Shown one piece after another: positions 28,283 through 38,535 of a stretch of DNA of 64,000 nucleotides; position 1 is the stretch's first letter, and each line of letters opens with the position of its first letter. Origin of the DNA: Thalassobium sp. (GTDB taxonomy: Bacteria; Pseudomonadota; Gammaproteobacteria; Pseudomonadales; Oceanobacteraceae); contig NVUW01000005.1 in assembly GCA_002733205.1 (NCBI GenBank), positions 1 through 64,000 of the forward strand. Reading direction: 5' to 3'. Under the pieces are notes generated by a model. That model was not told the DNA's origin. It saw only the letters and a list, made by a program, of their open reading frames with translations, and did no database searches. The translations under genes were made by a program, and so were the position numbers.

Positions 28283-30430
28283 TCAGACAGAATGCGTAAT
28301 ATGAAAGCAGTGGTGAATATTCGGGCGGCGACCATAATCAAATGGCACCGATTTTGCGCTTACATCTTTGATTATGAACTGTTTTAGTGCATCCATATCC
28401 AGATCGAAGCGGCGCAGGTTATTCGAGAAAATCAGCAATCCGCCCGGATTCAGACAGCGCATGGCCTGTTCGACCAACATCACATGGTCACGCTGAATAT
28501 CCAGTACCCCTTCCATGCGCTTAGAGTTAGAGAACGTCGGCGGGTCCATAAAGATCAGGTCATAGCGTTCGTTGCAGTCGCGCAACCACTGGATGCAGTC
28601 GGCCTGCACAAAGACGTGTTGTTCAGCCTTAAGACCATTCAGCTCAAAGTTCTCTTTGCCCCAGTTGAGGTAGGTGCGCGACATATCAACGCTGGTGCAA
28701 TGTGCTCCGGCCACCGCCGCATGCACACTGGCGGTCGCGGTATAACAGAACAGATTGAGGAAACGCTTACCGGCCGCCAGCCCGGCAATCTGCAAGCGGG
28801 TCGGACGGTGATCCAGAAACAGTCCGGTATCAAGATAATCTTTCAGGTTAACCAACACCTGCACATTACCTTCACGTACCGGCATAAACCGCTGCTCGGT
28901 GTTCTGCTTCTCGTACTGGCGTTTACCGGCCTGACGCTCACGGCGTTTCAGCACAATCTGTTGTGCGGGAATACCGGTGACTTCCGGTAAAACGGCCAGC
29001 ACATCCAGCAAACGACGCTCAGCTTTGGTTTCATCGATGGATTTTGGCGGCACATATTCCTGCACGTGCAGCCAGTCACCATAAAGGTCGACCGCAACGG
29101 CATACTCCGGCAGATCAGCATCGTACAGGCGATAGCATTCTACGTTTTCACGTTTGGCCCATTTCTGCAGCGGCTTCATGTTCTTTTTCAGACGGTTGGC
29201 AAAGGCTTCCACCGGGCCACGGATCATACTGCCCTGCGGTTGCGCCGAACGCTCATCCGCTGCGCCGAACATCAGCAGGCGGGTCGCAATCTGGCCGTTC
29301 ATCAGGCGATATTGCTTATCCAGCGGCCGCCGGATGCTCTTAGCCAGGTCGGTATTGCCGGTAAACACCGCCAACGGCCACTCTGGCAGACGCATGGTGG
29401 CATCATGAAATTGCTGATACAGCGGTGCCAGTTGTGGCAGCTCACTCAGACGCTCACCGTAAGGCGGGTTACACACCACCAGGCCACCCTGCTCGACAAC
29501 TTCATTCTGTACCCGCAACTGTTCAATGGAACGGCGTTCCAGATGAACTTTGCCTGCCAGCGGCGAGCGGCTCAGGTTCTGAGTAGCCGCGCTCAGCTGG
29601 TCGGCGTCGATATCAAAGCCATAGAGGCGGCTGGTCATGGCGTTTAAGCCGTCCGTACGACGCTGGCGTGCCTGCTCAACCTCGGCCAGCCACAGCGGCC
29701 GGGCATGGCCCAGCCAGCCTTCAAAGCCCCATTTCTGACGGTTCAGACCCGGCGCAATATCCGCCGCCATCATGCCGGCTTCAATCAGCAAGGTGCCGGA
29801 ACCACACATAGGATCAATCAGGTGTTTTCCTTCCGCTGCCAATGCCGGCCAACCGGCCCGCACCAGTACAGCGGCGGCCAGGTTTTCTTTTAACGGCGCT
29901 TTACCCGGCTGCAGACGGTAGCCACGGCGGTGCAGACTGTCGCCGCTGAAGTTGTAATAGAGGTTGAGCTTGCCTTTGCGCAGCTGCGCTTCGATGCGTA
30001 CATCTCCGTCTTTATCGACCGATGGACGGGCTCCGGTATCGTCACGGAAACGGTCAACGATGGCGTCTTTGATCTTCTGTGCGCCAAACTGCGTGTTGTT
30101 GAGATAGTCCGTGCGGCCATGGAAATCGATGCGGAACGTCGTCCCCACCGCGAAGATCGAAGGCCATTCGACTGAACGCGCCGCTTCGTACATTTCGTCG
30201 ACATTGTCTACCTGACTTTCCTGCAATGGCAGCAGCAGACGACTCGCCAACCGGCTCCATAAACAAAAGCGATAGGCCAGCGTTAAGTCGCCGCGCCAGA
30301 TCACACCGAGGTGTGTTTCACGTTCAACTTCACCGCCCAAGTGCCTGATTTCATCCGCTAACAGGGATTCGACCCCTTTCGGACAAGCGGCCAGCCAGGT
30401 CATGGTTGTTACTGTTGTTTCATTTTGCAT
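28283..30430 (-). CDS. rlmL: Bifunctional 23S rRNA methyltransferase RlmKL
   Basis: The 715-residue protein makes m2G2445 and m7G2069 in 23S rRNA. Its N-terminal half (about 1-390) has a THUMP domain, then the RlmL methylase with DPMCGSGTLLIEA and catalytic NPPYGERL. Its C-terminal half (about 430-715) is RlmK with FLNLFCYTATASVHAA and DPPTFSNSKRM. Length and order match the fused gammaproteobacterial enzyme. It is divergent from rmf, another ribosome-associated gene. Confidence 0.93.
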   Translation of the reverse strand: MQNETTVTTMTWLAACPKGVESLLADEIRHLGGEVERETHLGVIWRGDLTLAYRFCLWSRLASRLLLPLQESQVDNVDEMYEAARSVEWPSIFAVGTTFRIDFHGRTDYLNNTQFGAQKIKDAIVDRFRDDTGARPSVDKDGDVRIEAQLRKGKLNLYYNFSGDSLHRRGYRLQPGKAPLKENLAAAVLVRAGWPALAAEGKHLIDPMCGSGTLLIEAGMMAADIAPGLNRQKWGFEGWLGHARPLWLAEVEQARQRRTDGLNAMTSRLYGFDIDADQLSAATQNLSRSPLAGKVHLERRSIEQLRVQNEVVEQGGLVVCNPPYGERLSELPQLAPLYQQFHDATMRLPEWPLAVFTGNTDLAKSIRRPLDKQYRLMNGQIATRLLMFGAADERSAQPQGSMIRGPVEAFANRLKKNMKPLQKWAKRENVECYRLYDADLPEYAVAVDLYGDWLHVQEYVPPKSIDETKAERRLLDVLAVLPEVTGIPAQQIVLKRRERQAGKRQYEKQNTEQRFMPVREGNVQVLVNLKDYLDTGLFLDHRPTRLQIAGLAAGKRFLNLFCYTATASVHAAVAGAHCTSVDMSRTYLNWGKENFELNGLKAEQHVFVQADCIQWLRDCNERYDLIFMDPPTFSNSKRMEGVLDIQRDHVMLVEQAMRCLNPGGLLIFSNNLRRFDLDMDALKQFIIKDVSAKSVPFDYGRRPNIHHCFHITHSV

Positions 30431-30599
30431 GCTGATAAAACCCGTTTCGTCAAATAGCCTGTGGCTGTAAGAATAGTGACGCTTAGAAGTAATAAATAAT
30501 TAACATTACTCACCGGCCTGAGGTACAACAGGGGTTCGGTCAGTGATTCAACCAGTTGTTCTGGCCGTCGAGCAAATAACTTTAGCGAGGAAGCTTTCT

Positions 30600-30794
30600 A
30601 TGAAAAAACAGAAACGCGACATGCAGGAAAGAGCTTTTGCACGTGGTTATCGCGCTGGCGTTGAGCGCCGTTCAAAAGATCTTGCACCCATAGGACCACA
30701 ACGAGACTCCTGGCTTGCAGGTTGGCGCTCCGGTCGTGCCGATCACTGGGATGGTTACACCGGCGTTTCTGGCATTCATAAAATGGCCGTATGA
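30600..30794 (+). CDS. rmf: Ribosome modulation factor
   Basis: The 64-residue protein matches RMF, which turns 70S ribosomes into inactive 100S dimers in stationary phase. Key features are MKKQKRDMQERAFARGYRAG and SWLAGWRSGRADHWDGY. The start is fixed by a GAGGAAG ribosome site eight bases before the ATG at 30600. A strong terminator follows 50 bases downstream, so it is monocistronic. Confidence 0.95.
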   Translation: MKKQKRDMQERAFARGYRAGVERRSKDLAPIGPQRDSWLAGWRSGRADHWDGYTGVSGIHKMAV

Positions 30795-30844
30795 CGTTCT
30801 TCAGGGCTTAACGCCCGTTGTGCACGCTTCCTCTTCAGGGAAGC

Positions 30845-30872
30845 AAAGCCCTGCCACGAGCAGGGCTTTTTT
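30845..30872 (+). terminator. Rho-independent terminator of rmf
   Basis: Stem AAAGCCCTGC/GCAGGGCTTT with a five-base loop (30845-30869) followed by TTTTTTA on the plus strand. It may also slow transcripts from the convergent pyrD. Confidence 0.9.
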
Positions 30873-30899
30873 ATGCAAACGTACATCCGCCGGGCGCTA

Positions 30900-31931
30900 T
30901 CAGCCCTGTGTGCGTAAATCTGCCAGTGCATCGACCGCTTCGCGGATTAACTCCGGACCACGGTAAATAAAGCCGGAGTAAATCTGTACCAGCGAAGCAC
31001 CCGCCTTTATTTTTTCGGCCGCGCCTTCGCCATCCAGAATGCCGCCCACCCCCATCACCGGCAGCTTACCCGCCAGTGCCTGACACAGATGCTCAACGGT
31101 TTCAGTGGCCAGATCTTCCAGTGGTGCGCCGCTCAGGCCACCGGCTTCGTTACCGAAACGCAGACCCTGAACGCCTTCGCGCGACAACGTGGTATTGGTG
31201 GCAATCACGCCGTCAATACCACTGTTGATGAACGTTTCTGCCACCAGCGCTACGTCGTCTTCTTCCATATCCGGGGCGATTTTGACGAACACCGGCTTGT
31301 AACCGAATTCTTTGGCCAGCTCCAGCTGGCGCGCTTTGATGGGCTCCAGCAAGTGTTTCAGCGAATCGCCAAACTGCAGGGTACGCAGCCCCGGCGTATT
31401 CGGAGAGGAGATATTCACCGTAATGTAAGTGGCATGCTCGTATACCTTGTCGAGGCAGATCAGGTAATCCGAGGTGGCATTTTCCACTGCGGTATCAAAG
31501 TTTTTACCGATATTAATGCCCAGCACACCACGATATTTAGCCGCTTTTACCCGCTCAACCAGATGATCAACCCCTTTATTGTTGAATCCCATGCGGTTGA
31601 TGATGGCCTGACGCTCCGGAATACGGAACAGACGCGGCTTAGGATTACCCGGTTGTGGACGCGGTGTAACGGTGCCAATCTCAATAAAACCAAAGCCTAA
31701 ACGGGCAAAAGCATCGATATAGTCACCGTTTTTATCAAGACCCGCCGCTAAACCCACCGGGTTGGGAAATTCAATCCCGGCGACGGTGGTTGGCAGCGCT
31801 GCCACCTGGGGCGCAAGAAACTGCAGCAGTCCAAGGCGTTCGGTAGCCCCCAGCATATCCAATCCCAGTTCGTGGGAAGTTTCACCGTTCAGACGAAACA
31901 TCAGGGAGCGACTCAGAGCATACCAATCCAT
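30900..31931 (-). CDS. pyrD: Dihydroorotate dehydrogenase (quinone), class 2
   Basis: The 343-residue FMN enzyme oxidises dihydroorotate to orotate in pyrimidine synthesis and passes electrons to quinone at the inner membrane. The N-terminal amphipathic segment ([15 protein letters not shown]), [29 protein letters not shown] with the class 2 catalytic Ser, and TNTTLSREG are all present. Length is normal. It is convergent with rmf. Confidence 0.95.
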   Translation of the reverse strand: MDWYALSRSLMFRLNGETSHELGLDMLGATERLGLLQFLAPQVAALPTTVAGIEFPNPVGLAAGLDKNGDYIDAFARLGFGFIEIGTVTPRPQPGNPKPRLFRIPERQAIINRMGFNNKGVDHLVERVKAAKYRGVLGINIGKNFDTAVENATSDYLICLDKVYEHATYITVNISSPNTPGLRTLQFGDSLKHLLEPIKARQLELAKEFGYKPVFVKIAPDMEEDDVALVAETFINSGIDGVIATNTTLSREGVQGLRFGNEAGGLSGAPLEDLATETVEHLCQALAGKLPVMGVGGILDGEGAAEKIKAGASLVQIYSGFIYRGPELIREAVDALADLRTQG

Positions 31932-32037
31932 AACAGACCTCAGTTGATAAAGCGGGTGGCAAAACGGTCGGCATTATATGTCAGTACGTCGGCGCTGTAG
32001 ACGATTTAGCGCAAAAAAACGTGTTCTACGGTGAAAG

Positions 32038-32262
32038 TCAGGCTCCCAGGCGCACGATGCGCTGAAATTTGCCCTGATCATCGAATTCAATGGCAAAACG
32101 GCCATAAATGCCTTCATGCTGCACCACCTGTTGCAGCACATTGGCAGGGAAACGAATAGTGCGCCCATCCAGCGCCTGCGCCACCACCTGCTTCACCTGG
32201 CCACGGTAAAAGCGTTGATACTCCTGCGCGGAAATCGCCAGATTCAATTCAATACGCTGCAT
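32038..32262 (-). CDS. DUF2835 family protein
   Basis: The 74-residue protein matches the short DUF2835 family by its pattern of ISAQEYQRFYRGQVKQVVA, DGRTIRFPANVLQQ and GIYGRFAIEFDDQGKF. Such proteins are common in gammaproteobacteria and have no known function. It starts two bases past the stop of the exported hypothetical protein upstream, so the two are probably co-transcribed. Confidence 0.8.
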   Translation of the reverse strand: MQRIELNLAISAQEYQRFYRGQVKQVVAQALDGRTIRFPANVLQQVVQHEGIYGRFAIEFDDQGKFQRIVRLGA

Positions 32263-32264
32263 GA

Positions 32265-33398
32265 TTATTCCTGTATCGCCTCCGCACGACGGGCTTCCGT
32301 CAGTGGAGGCTGTGGCTGCTGCCGCCAGAACTCCAGCTGTTGACGCAATTCACGAATCCGCTCCAGCACGCCCTGGGGTAATCGCACTTCCTGCATAAAA
32401 GCGCGCTGCGCCAGAATCACTTCCGGTTGCAGGTAGTCCGGTAAAACCCGCAAGCCGGAACGGTTAAGCACCCGTTCCTGCCACCGGCCATAGGTGTTCT
32501 GCGGCAACGACTGTGGCGTACAGACCGGCTGATAACGCAGCACCAGCTGCAGCATGTCCAAACTGCGGAACGCTGAGCAATTCACGCTTTCGTTCCAGGC
32601 AGAATCCACATAGCCCTGAAAATGAAATGCCTCGGCCAGCTGCCAGCGCTGATCCTCACAACGCACATAAGGCGCAACCTCAAGGCCGGTTAATGGATCC
32701 GGATAGTTTGCCAGAATACGGTTCCAGAAACGCAGGCCGTTCAGGTTTGCAGCCAGATCGGCAAAAGAAAAAACGCCGGTAGTCTGTGCACCAAAATATA
32801 AAGATTCTGACCATTCACCAAACAACAGCGCCTCTTCGACCGTATCACGCAGCTGATCGGTAACTTCAAAATAGCTGTAGCCTTCGGTAAAAAAATGCCC
32901 CAGTTTATCACTGCCGATTTCAACGCCATTCACCCGGATAACCGCCGCCACCCGCTCGCTTAACACCAGGGAAGGTGATTGCTGCCAGATGAAATCCCGG
33001 TACACCGAGGCATGGAACGGAACGCTGTGCCGACTGATCTGCGGATGTTCTTCGGCAAAGGTTTCGAGCTGGCCAATGACTGGACGGGCGAGTTCCCAGG
33101 CCAGAGCGTCGTACAGGCGCTCTTCTTCACAAGCGGGGTATTCCAGACCCGACTGGGAGCGTAACTGCGGGGGCTTAATCACCGGACGGTTTGCCATCGT
33201 AATGGCCAGTTGCAGGCGGCGATTAACCTCCTGCTCCAATAAGGGTGTGGCATCCGCCAACGGCGGCATTAAGGCTGAATGGCCGCTGAACTGATCCACT
33301 TCTGCGGCCAATACCGGCAAAGACGCTATCCCTGAAAAGCTGATCAACCATACAAAACGGAAGAGAAAATGCCGGGCGGCCAACAATGATTTCACCAT
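32265..33398 (-). CDS. Exported protein of unknown function
   Basis: Taking the ATG at 33398 gives 377 residues with a clear signal peptide (basic KSLLAARHFLFR, hydrophobic core, cleavage near VLAAE); a frame from 33446 would bury it. The mature protein has a motif SDKLGHFFTEGYSYFE, which recalls DK-x-x-H patterns of small exported or lipid-modifying proteins, and several Cys residues. No family is recognised. The DUF2835 gene follows two bases on. A periplasmic or outer-membrane location is expected. Confidence 0.65.
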   Translation of the reverse strand: MVKSLLAARHFLFRFVWLISFSGIASLPVLAAEVDQFSGHSALMPPLADATPLLEQEVNRRLQLAITMANRPVIKPPQLRSQSGLEYPACEEERLYDALAWELARPVIGQLETFAEEHPQISRHSVPFHASVYRDFIWQQSPSLVLSERVAAVIRVNGVEIGSDKLGHFFTEGYSYFEVTDQLRDTVEEALLFGEWSESLYFGAQTTGVFSFADLAANLNGLRFWNRILANYPDPLTGLEVAPYVRCEDQRWQLAEAFHFQGYVDSAWNESVNCSAFRSLDMLQLVLRYQPVCTPQSLPQNTYGRWQERVLNRSGLRVLPDYLQPEVILAQRAFMQEVRLPQGVLERIRELRQQLEFWRQQPQPPLTEARRAEAIQE

Positions 33399-33503
33399 GA
33401 CACAAAAAGTAACGGCAGAATCATAAAGCTTTCTGCCGTTACTCACTACACGAGCGCACTTCTGAGGAATTCAGCGCCCGCTTCGGTTTACTGCAAAATG
33501 TGG

Positions 33504-36500
33504 TTAAAGAGGCTCCCCTTCAACACAAGGGCGCTGGTGGCGACTGGCCTGAGCCAAATCCAGCAGTTCCCGTAAGGCAACAGACAGCATGGTAAACTCC
33601 AGCGTATCCGCCGCTTTCAGCTCATTCAGCATGTTCGCCCAGCGAGCCACCAGTGAAGCATACTCTTCCTCCCACTGAGCAATCGAATCGGCCAGCGACA
33701 CACCATCTTCCTGCGCACCGAGAATACCGACGGTCAGAGCCCTTTGCTGCCAATCGAGATCATCACGCAACGTTTCCCGAGCCAGTGCTTCCCAATGGCT
33801 GTTGGATGGCAGCGCATTCACCTGCTGGATAAACCAGTTCAGCGATAAGTGCTCACCCATTTCAAAATAGGCTTCTGCAACCTGACGGATGTCGCGGCCG
33901 GTTTGAGCGGCGGCTTCAATAATGCCCAGCGCAGAATACAGATTGGCTGCCCCCGCGGTTAACGCCGCCAGTGCTTCCGGCACGCCAGCTTCAACGCGGC
34001 GGTTATACACTTCCTGCCAACGCTCCAGCGCCGAACCTTTAAGGGTTCGGCCCAGCTCGGCGGCGATGCTCTGTACCGCCGGTTTAAAACGCGCGACCTC
34101 GGCGCCGATATCAATTTTGGCGCGACGGTTACGTAAAAACCAACGGCTGGCGCGACGCACCAGACGCATCAGATCGGCCATCATATCTTCCTGCTCGGCC
34201 GTGTTGATGTGATAATCCATCGCCGTAATCGCCTGCCAATGTTCCGGCAAAGCAAAAATATCGCGGGCGGTAATATACGAGCGGGCAATATCACTCATAT
34301 TCGCGCCGGTTGAATCGTGCAGACGGTTAACGAACGTTATCCCCATGTAATTGACCATATCGTTGGCCAGCTGCGTGGCGATAATCTCCCGGCGCAAGCG
34401 ATGATGACTCAGCGGTTCCGCGAAGCGTTCACAGAAAGCGTTTGGAAAGGCGGTATGTAAAATACTGGCCACGTATTCATCGTCATAAATATCGGGATGA
34501 TTCAGCTGCTCTTTTAAATCGGCCTTGGTGTAAGAAATCAACACCGCCAGCTCCGGACGGGTCAGCCCCTGACTGGCCGCTCGACGCTCCATTAAGACTT
34601 CTTCGTTGGGCAAAAACTCAAGTGCTCTGTTGAGTTTGCCGTGGCTTTCATATTCCCGCATCAGACGCACATATTCATCTAAGCGTACTTTACAATCACG
34701 GTATGCCAGCGCGATTGCCTGGGTCTGGCGGTAGTTATTATTCAGCACCAGCCGGGCAACATCGTCGGTCTGTTGCATAAATATTTCGTTACGTTGTTTG
34801 CGCGTCAGATCACCACTGTCGAGTACTTCGTTAAGCATAATTTTGATATTCACTTCGTGGTCGGAGCAATCCACACCACCGGCGTTATCAATAAAATCGG
34901 TGTATGACGCCCCGCCCTTCAGGCCGTATTCAACACGACCTAACTGAGTCATCCCCAGATTACCGCCCTCGCCGATGACCTTAGCCCGAACTTCTTTACC
35001 GTTAATGCGCAGGCCATCATTGGCTTTATCACCCACCTGAGAATGACGCTCGGCTGAAGATTTAATATAAGTACCGATACCACCATTCCAGATCAGATCA
35101 ACCGGGGCGCGTAAAATGGCTTTGATTAAATCATTGGGTGGCAAACGGTCTTCAACAATGCCAAAGCGCTGCTTCATCTCCAGAGAAACCGGCACACTCT
35201 TGGCCGATCGCAGAAAAATTCCACCGCCTTTGGATATCAGTTCTTTGTTGTAATCATCCCAGCTGGAACGTGGCAGCTCGAACAGCCGCTTCCGCTCTAC
35301 AAAGCTGCGTGCGGCATCCGGGTTAGGGTCAACAAAGATATGCATATGGTTAAACGCGGACACCAGGCAAATATGCTCGGATAACAGCATGCCGTTACCA
35401 AAGACATCTCCGGCCATATCGCCGATACCGACCACGCTGAAATCCGTTTCCTGAATATTAATCCCCTGCTCACGGAAATGCCGTTGCACGGATACCCAGG
35501 CTCCACGGGCAGTAATGCCCATTTTTTTATGGTCATAACCAATCGAACCACCGGAAGCAAAAGCATCGCCCATCCAGAAACCACGGGTTACCGCAATTTC
35601 GTTGGCAACATCGGAGAATGTCGCCGTGCCTTTGTCAGCCGCAACCACCAGGTAGGGATCATCATCATCGTGACGAATCACATTCTGCGGCGGTACAACC
35701 TGCCCTTCGACCAGATTATCGGTTACGTCCAGCAAGGCACTGATAAACGTCTGATAGCTGGCAATCCCTTCTGCCATAAACGCATCGCGGCCGCCGTCTT
35801 TGGGCAGGCACTTGGCAATAAAACCGCCTTTGGCACCCACCGGTACGATGACCGCATTTTTAACCTGCTGGGCTTTTACCAGTCCCAGCACCTCGGTGCG
35901 GAAATCATCACTGCGATCCGACCAGCGCAAACCACCACGGGCCACCCGGCCACCCCGCAGATGCACACCTTCGACGCGAGGTGAGTAGACAAATATTTCA
36001 AACATGGGTCGCGGCAAAGGCATATCGCTGATCGCCGCCGGATTCATTTTCAACGACAGATAAGATTTGCTTTGGCTGTGGTCGTCCAGCTGGAAAAAGT
36101 TGGTGCGTAAGGTTGCCTTAATCAAATCAATGTAGCGGCGGATGGTGCGGTCTTCATTCAGTTGGTCAACACCATCCAGTGCTTCGATCAATTGCTGCTC
36201 ACATTGACTGATATCGTCATCGCGCTGTTCCAGCGAGCGATCCTGTAAACCGAAGCGCAGATGAAACATGTGCACCAGCTTGGCGCTGATAACAATATAG
36301 CGGCACAGGGTCTCGGCGATGTAGCTTTCGGAAATACCAAAGCGGATTTGCTTCATATAGCGGGCATAAGCACGCAGTATAGAGATATCTTTCCAGCTTA
36401 ACTGTCCGCCCAACACTAAACGGTTAAAGCCATCATTCTCAGCCTGACCTTCCCATACGGCGCGGAAAGAATCCTGAAACAAGCCTTTCACTGCGGCAAT

Positions 36501-38354
36501 ATTAATGCTGTCCGATAAGGTATAACGCAGCAGGAAATTATGAATCCAGATGCGTTCGCCATCGGCACAGATAATTTCGTAAGGGTGCTCGCCCATCACC
36601 CGCAACCCCAGATTCTCCAACACCGGAATAACATCTGACAGTGGCAGAATGGTCTTGCGGTTAAACAGTTTAAAACGCAGTTCGTTATCGCCTTCTTCCA
36701 GTTCACGATAAAAACTCATCGCCAACTGGCCGTCCCCCTGCTCGCACAGGTGCTCCATATGCTGTACATCCACCACCGCAGTACGGGCACTGAAGCTTTC
36801 GCGATAACCGGCCGGAAAGGCATCACGATAACGGTGAAACTGGTGATTCCCTTTTTCTTCTCCCGCCTGCTCAATAAGTGCATCATGCAGATCGTCCTGC
36901 CAGGAACGGGCAACCTGCCGGATTTTTCTGGCAACGGCCTGTTCATCAAAGACCACCGGTTTATCGGGATTAAGACGCAAGGTGTACTGCGTTCGGGCCA
37001 GAATGGATTCAGAAAAATAGGTATTAAATTCAATATCCAGCGGTGAAAACTCGGCGGTTAAAACCGCTTCAATCCGCTGGCGCAGTTCGGTGTTATAGAT
37101 ATCCCGTGGCACATAGGCCAGACAAGACACAAATTTACTGTAGGAGTCTTTACGCAGATACACCCGCGTCTGGCGGCGTTCCTGAATATTCAGAATGCTC
37201 AGCGAGGTTCGGTGCAATTGCTCCGCAGTGGATTGGAACAGCTCGTCGCGCGGATACACCTCCAGAATACGGTTCAGTTCTTTACCACTGTGACTGGCCG
37301 GATTGAAGTCCGCCATTTTCCGCACTTCGTTCAGTTTCTCACGCACCAGCGGAATATTATTCGGTGTTTCTATATATACCATCGAGGTATACAGCCCCAT
37401 AAAGCGCACACCGCCGGTGACTTCGCCCTCTTTATTAAAGAATTTAACCACCACATAATCCGGATAAGCCGGACGATGCACCCGGCTTCGGCTGCCGGAT
37501 TTCATAAAACTGACGATCTGCTGATTGGTGATAAAATCACGCACTTCGTCTTCCAGATCACGTAACAATAAACGATCACGACTGGCTTTATTGTAATTAA
37601 ACAGCCCCAGATCCTGCGTACTGTCGCGCACGACGTACTGCTCTTTACCTTCACTTTCTATATGAAATTCATCGCAGGCCAGAAAAGTAAAATGGTTACT
37701 GATCAGCCAGCGTAAAAACTCCTGGGCTTCTTTATAGTCCGCCGCACGGTCTTTATGATGAGGTTTACTCAGACGGGCAAGGGTGGTTTCTGCTTTTTTG
37801 ACGATGGTCGGAAAATCATTAACGCAGGCGTTTACTTCGGCAATAATTTCCAGCAGTTCTGCCGTCAGGGATTGCAGTAATGCCGTATCGGAATGATGGT
37901 CAAACTCTATATAAATAATGGCTTCAGCCGTTGTTCCTTTATCGTCTTTGTGCCAGTCGTTTTCCGTTTTCAGCTGGTGTTTTTTATCACGCTGAGCGTT
38001 CAATACGCAGTAATGAATCGAATGCAATGACAACTGCCGGGCATTCAGTTGCATGCGCACCGAATCAACCAGAAATGGCATATCATCGCAGACAATTTCC
38101 ACCACCGTATGAATCGACTGCCAGCCATGATTTTCGTAATCAGGATTAAACACCCGCACCTTAGGCTGATGCGGTTTACGCTGTTGAATAAACTGCCAAC
38201 AGGACAGTGTTGCACCATAAACATCTTCTACCGAACGAGCCAGCAGCTCATCCGCGGGGGCCCCTGAAAAATACAAATCGGCAAAGCGTTGCAGTACAGC
38301 CGCCTGCTCGTTATGGTTACGTTCCTTAATAAGGGTGTGCAAAGCAGTTAGCAT
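33504..38354 (-). CDS. gdhB: NAD-dependent glutamate dehydrogenase, large (180 kDa) type
   Basis: The 1616-residue enzyme deaminates glutamate to 2-oxoglutarate, mainly for glutamate catabolism. Size and layout match the GDH2/GDH-180 class: a long N-terminal regulatory region with ACT-like segments (about 1-700), then the catalytic part with SDRSDDFRTEVLGLVKAQQ, PVGAKGGFIAK, GGSIGYDHKKMGI and the nucleotide-binding GIGDMAGDVFGNGM, then a helical C-terminal domain. It is divergent from the moxR operon. The gdhB symbol follows Pseudomonas usage. Confidence 0.93.
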   Translation of the reverse strand: MLTALHTLIKERNHNEQAAVLQRFADLYFSGAPADELLARSVEDVYGATLSCWQFIQQRKPHQPKVRVFNPDYENHGWQSIHTVVEIVCDDMPFLVDSVRMQLNARQLSLHSIHYCVLNAQRDKKHQLKTENDWHKDDKGTTAEAIIYIEFDHHSDTALLQSLTAELLEIIAEVNACVNDFPTIVKKAETTLARLSKPHHKDRAADYKEAQEFLRWLISNHFTFLACDEFHIESEGKEQYVVRDSTQDLGLFNYNKASRDRLLLRDLEDEVRDFITNQQIVSFMKSGSRSRVHRPAYPDYVVVKFFNKEGEVTGGVRFMGLYTSMVYIETPNNIPLVREKLNEVRKMADFNPASHSGKELNRILEVYPRDELFQSTAEQLHRTSLSILNIQERRQTRVYLRKDSYSKFVSCLAYVPRDIYNTELRQRIEAVLTAEFSPLDIEFNTYFSESILARTQYTLRLNPDKPVVFDEQAVARKIRQVARSWQDDLHDALIEQAGEEKGNHQFHRYRDAFPAGYRESFSARTAVVDVQHMEHLCEQGDGQLAMSFYRELEEGDNELRFKLFNRKTILPLSDVIPVLENLGLRVMGEHPYEIICADGERIWIHNFLLRYTLSDSINIAAVKGLFQDSFRAVWEGQAENDGFNRLVLGGQLSWKDISILRAYARYMKQIRFGISESYIAETLCRYIVISAKLVHMFHLRFGLQDRSLEQRDDDISQCEQQLIEALDGVDQLNEDRTIRRYIDLIKATLRTNFFQLDDHSQSKSYLSLKMNPAAISDMPLPRPMFEIFVYSPRVEGVHLRGGRVARGGLRWSDRSDDFRTEVLGLVKAQQVKNAVIVPVGAKGGFIAKCLPKDGGRDAFMAEGIASYQTFISALLDVTDNLVEGQVVPPQNVIRHDDDDPYLVVAADKGTATFSDVANEIAVTRGFWMGDAFASGGSIGYDHKKMGITARGAWVSVQRHFREQGINIQETDFSVVGIGDMAGDVFGNGMLLSEHICLVSAFNHMHIFVDPNPDAARSFVERKRLFELPRSSWDDYNKELISKGGGIFLRSAKSVPVSLEMKQRFGIVEDRLPPNDLIKAILRAPVDLIWNGGIGTYIKSSAERHSQVGDKANDGLRINGKEVRAKVIGEGGNLGMTQLGRVEYGLKGGASYTDFIDNAGGVDCSDHEVNIKIMLNEVLDSGDLTRKQRNEIFMQQTDDVARLVLNNNYRQTQAIALAYRDCKVRLDEYVRLMREYESHGKLNRALEFLPNEEVLMERRAASQGLTRPELAVLISYTKADLKEQLNHPDIYDDEYVASILHTAFPNAFCERFAEPLSHHRLRREIIATQLANDMVNYMGITFVNRLHDSTGANMSDIARSYITARDIFALPEHWQAITAMDYHINTAEQEDMMADLMRLVRRASRWFLRNRRAKIDIGAEVARFKPAVQSIAAELGRTLKGSALERWQEVYNRRVEAGVPEALAALTAGAANLYSALGIIEAAAQTGRDIRQVAEAYFEMGEHLSLNWFIQQVNALPSNSHWEALARETLRDDLDWQQRALTVGILGAQEDGVSLADSIAQWEEEYASLVARWANMLNELKAADTLEFTMLSVALRELLDLAQASRHQRPCVEGEPL

Positions 38355-38535
38355 AGTGGTATCCGTATTGAGCCCTGATAACGCCTAAGCTTAGATCATT
38401 TCGCCACCAGCGCGGTCTCCACACCGAATTAAGCAGCACGGTGAACTTTCTCCAACGCAACCAATCAGAGCCATTGACCAAATGCTTTGAGTCTCTAAAA
38501 TCCGAATCAAATCAACGCTCTGGGATAAAAAGAAG

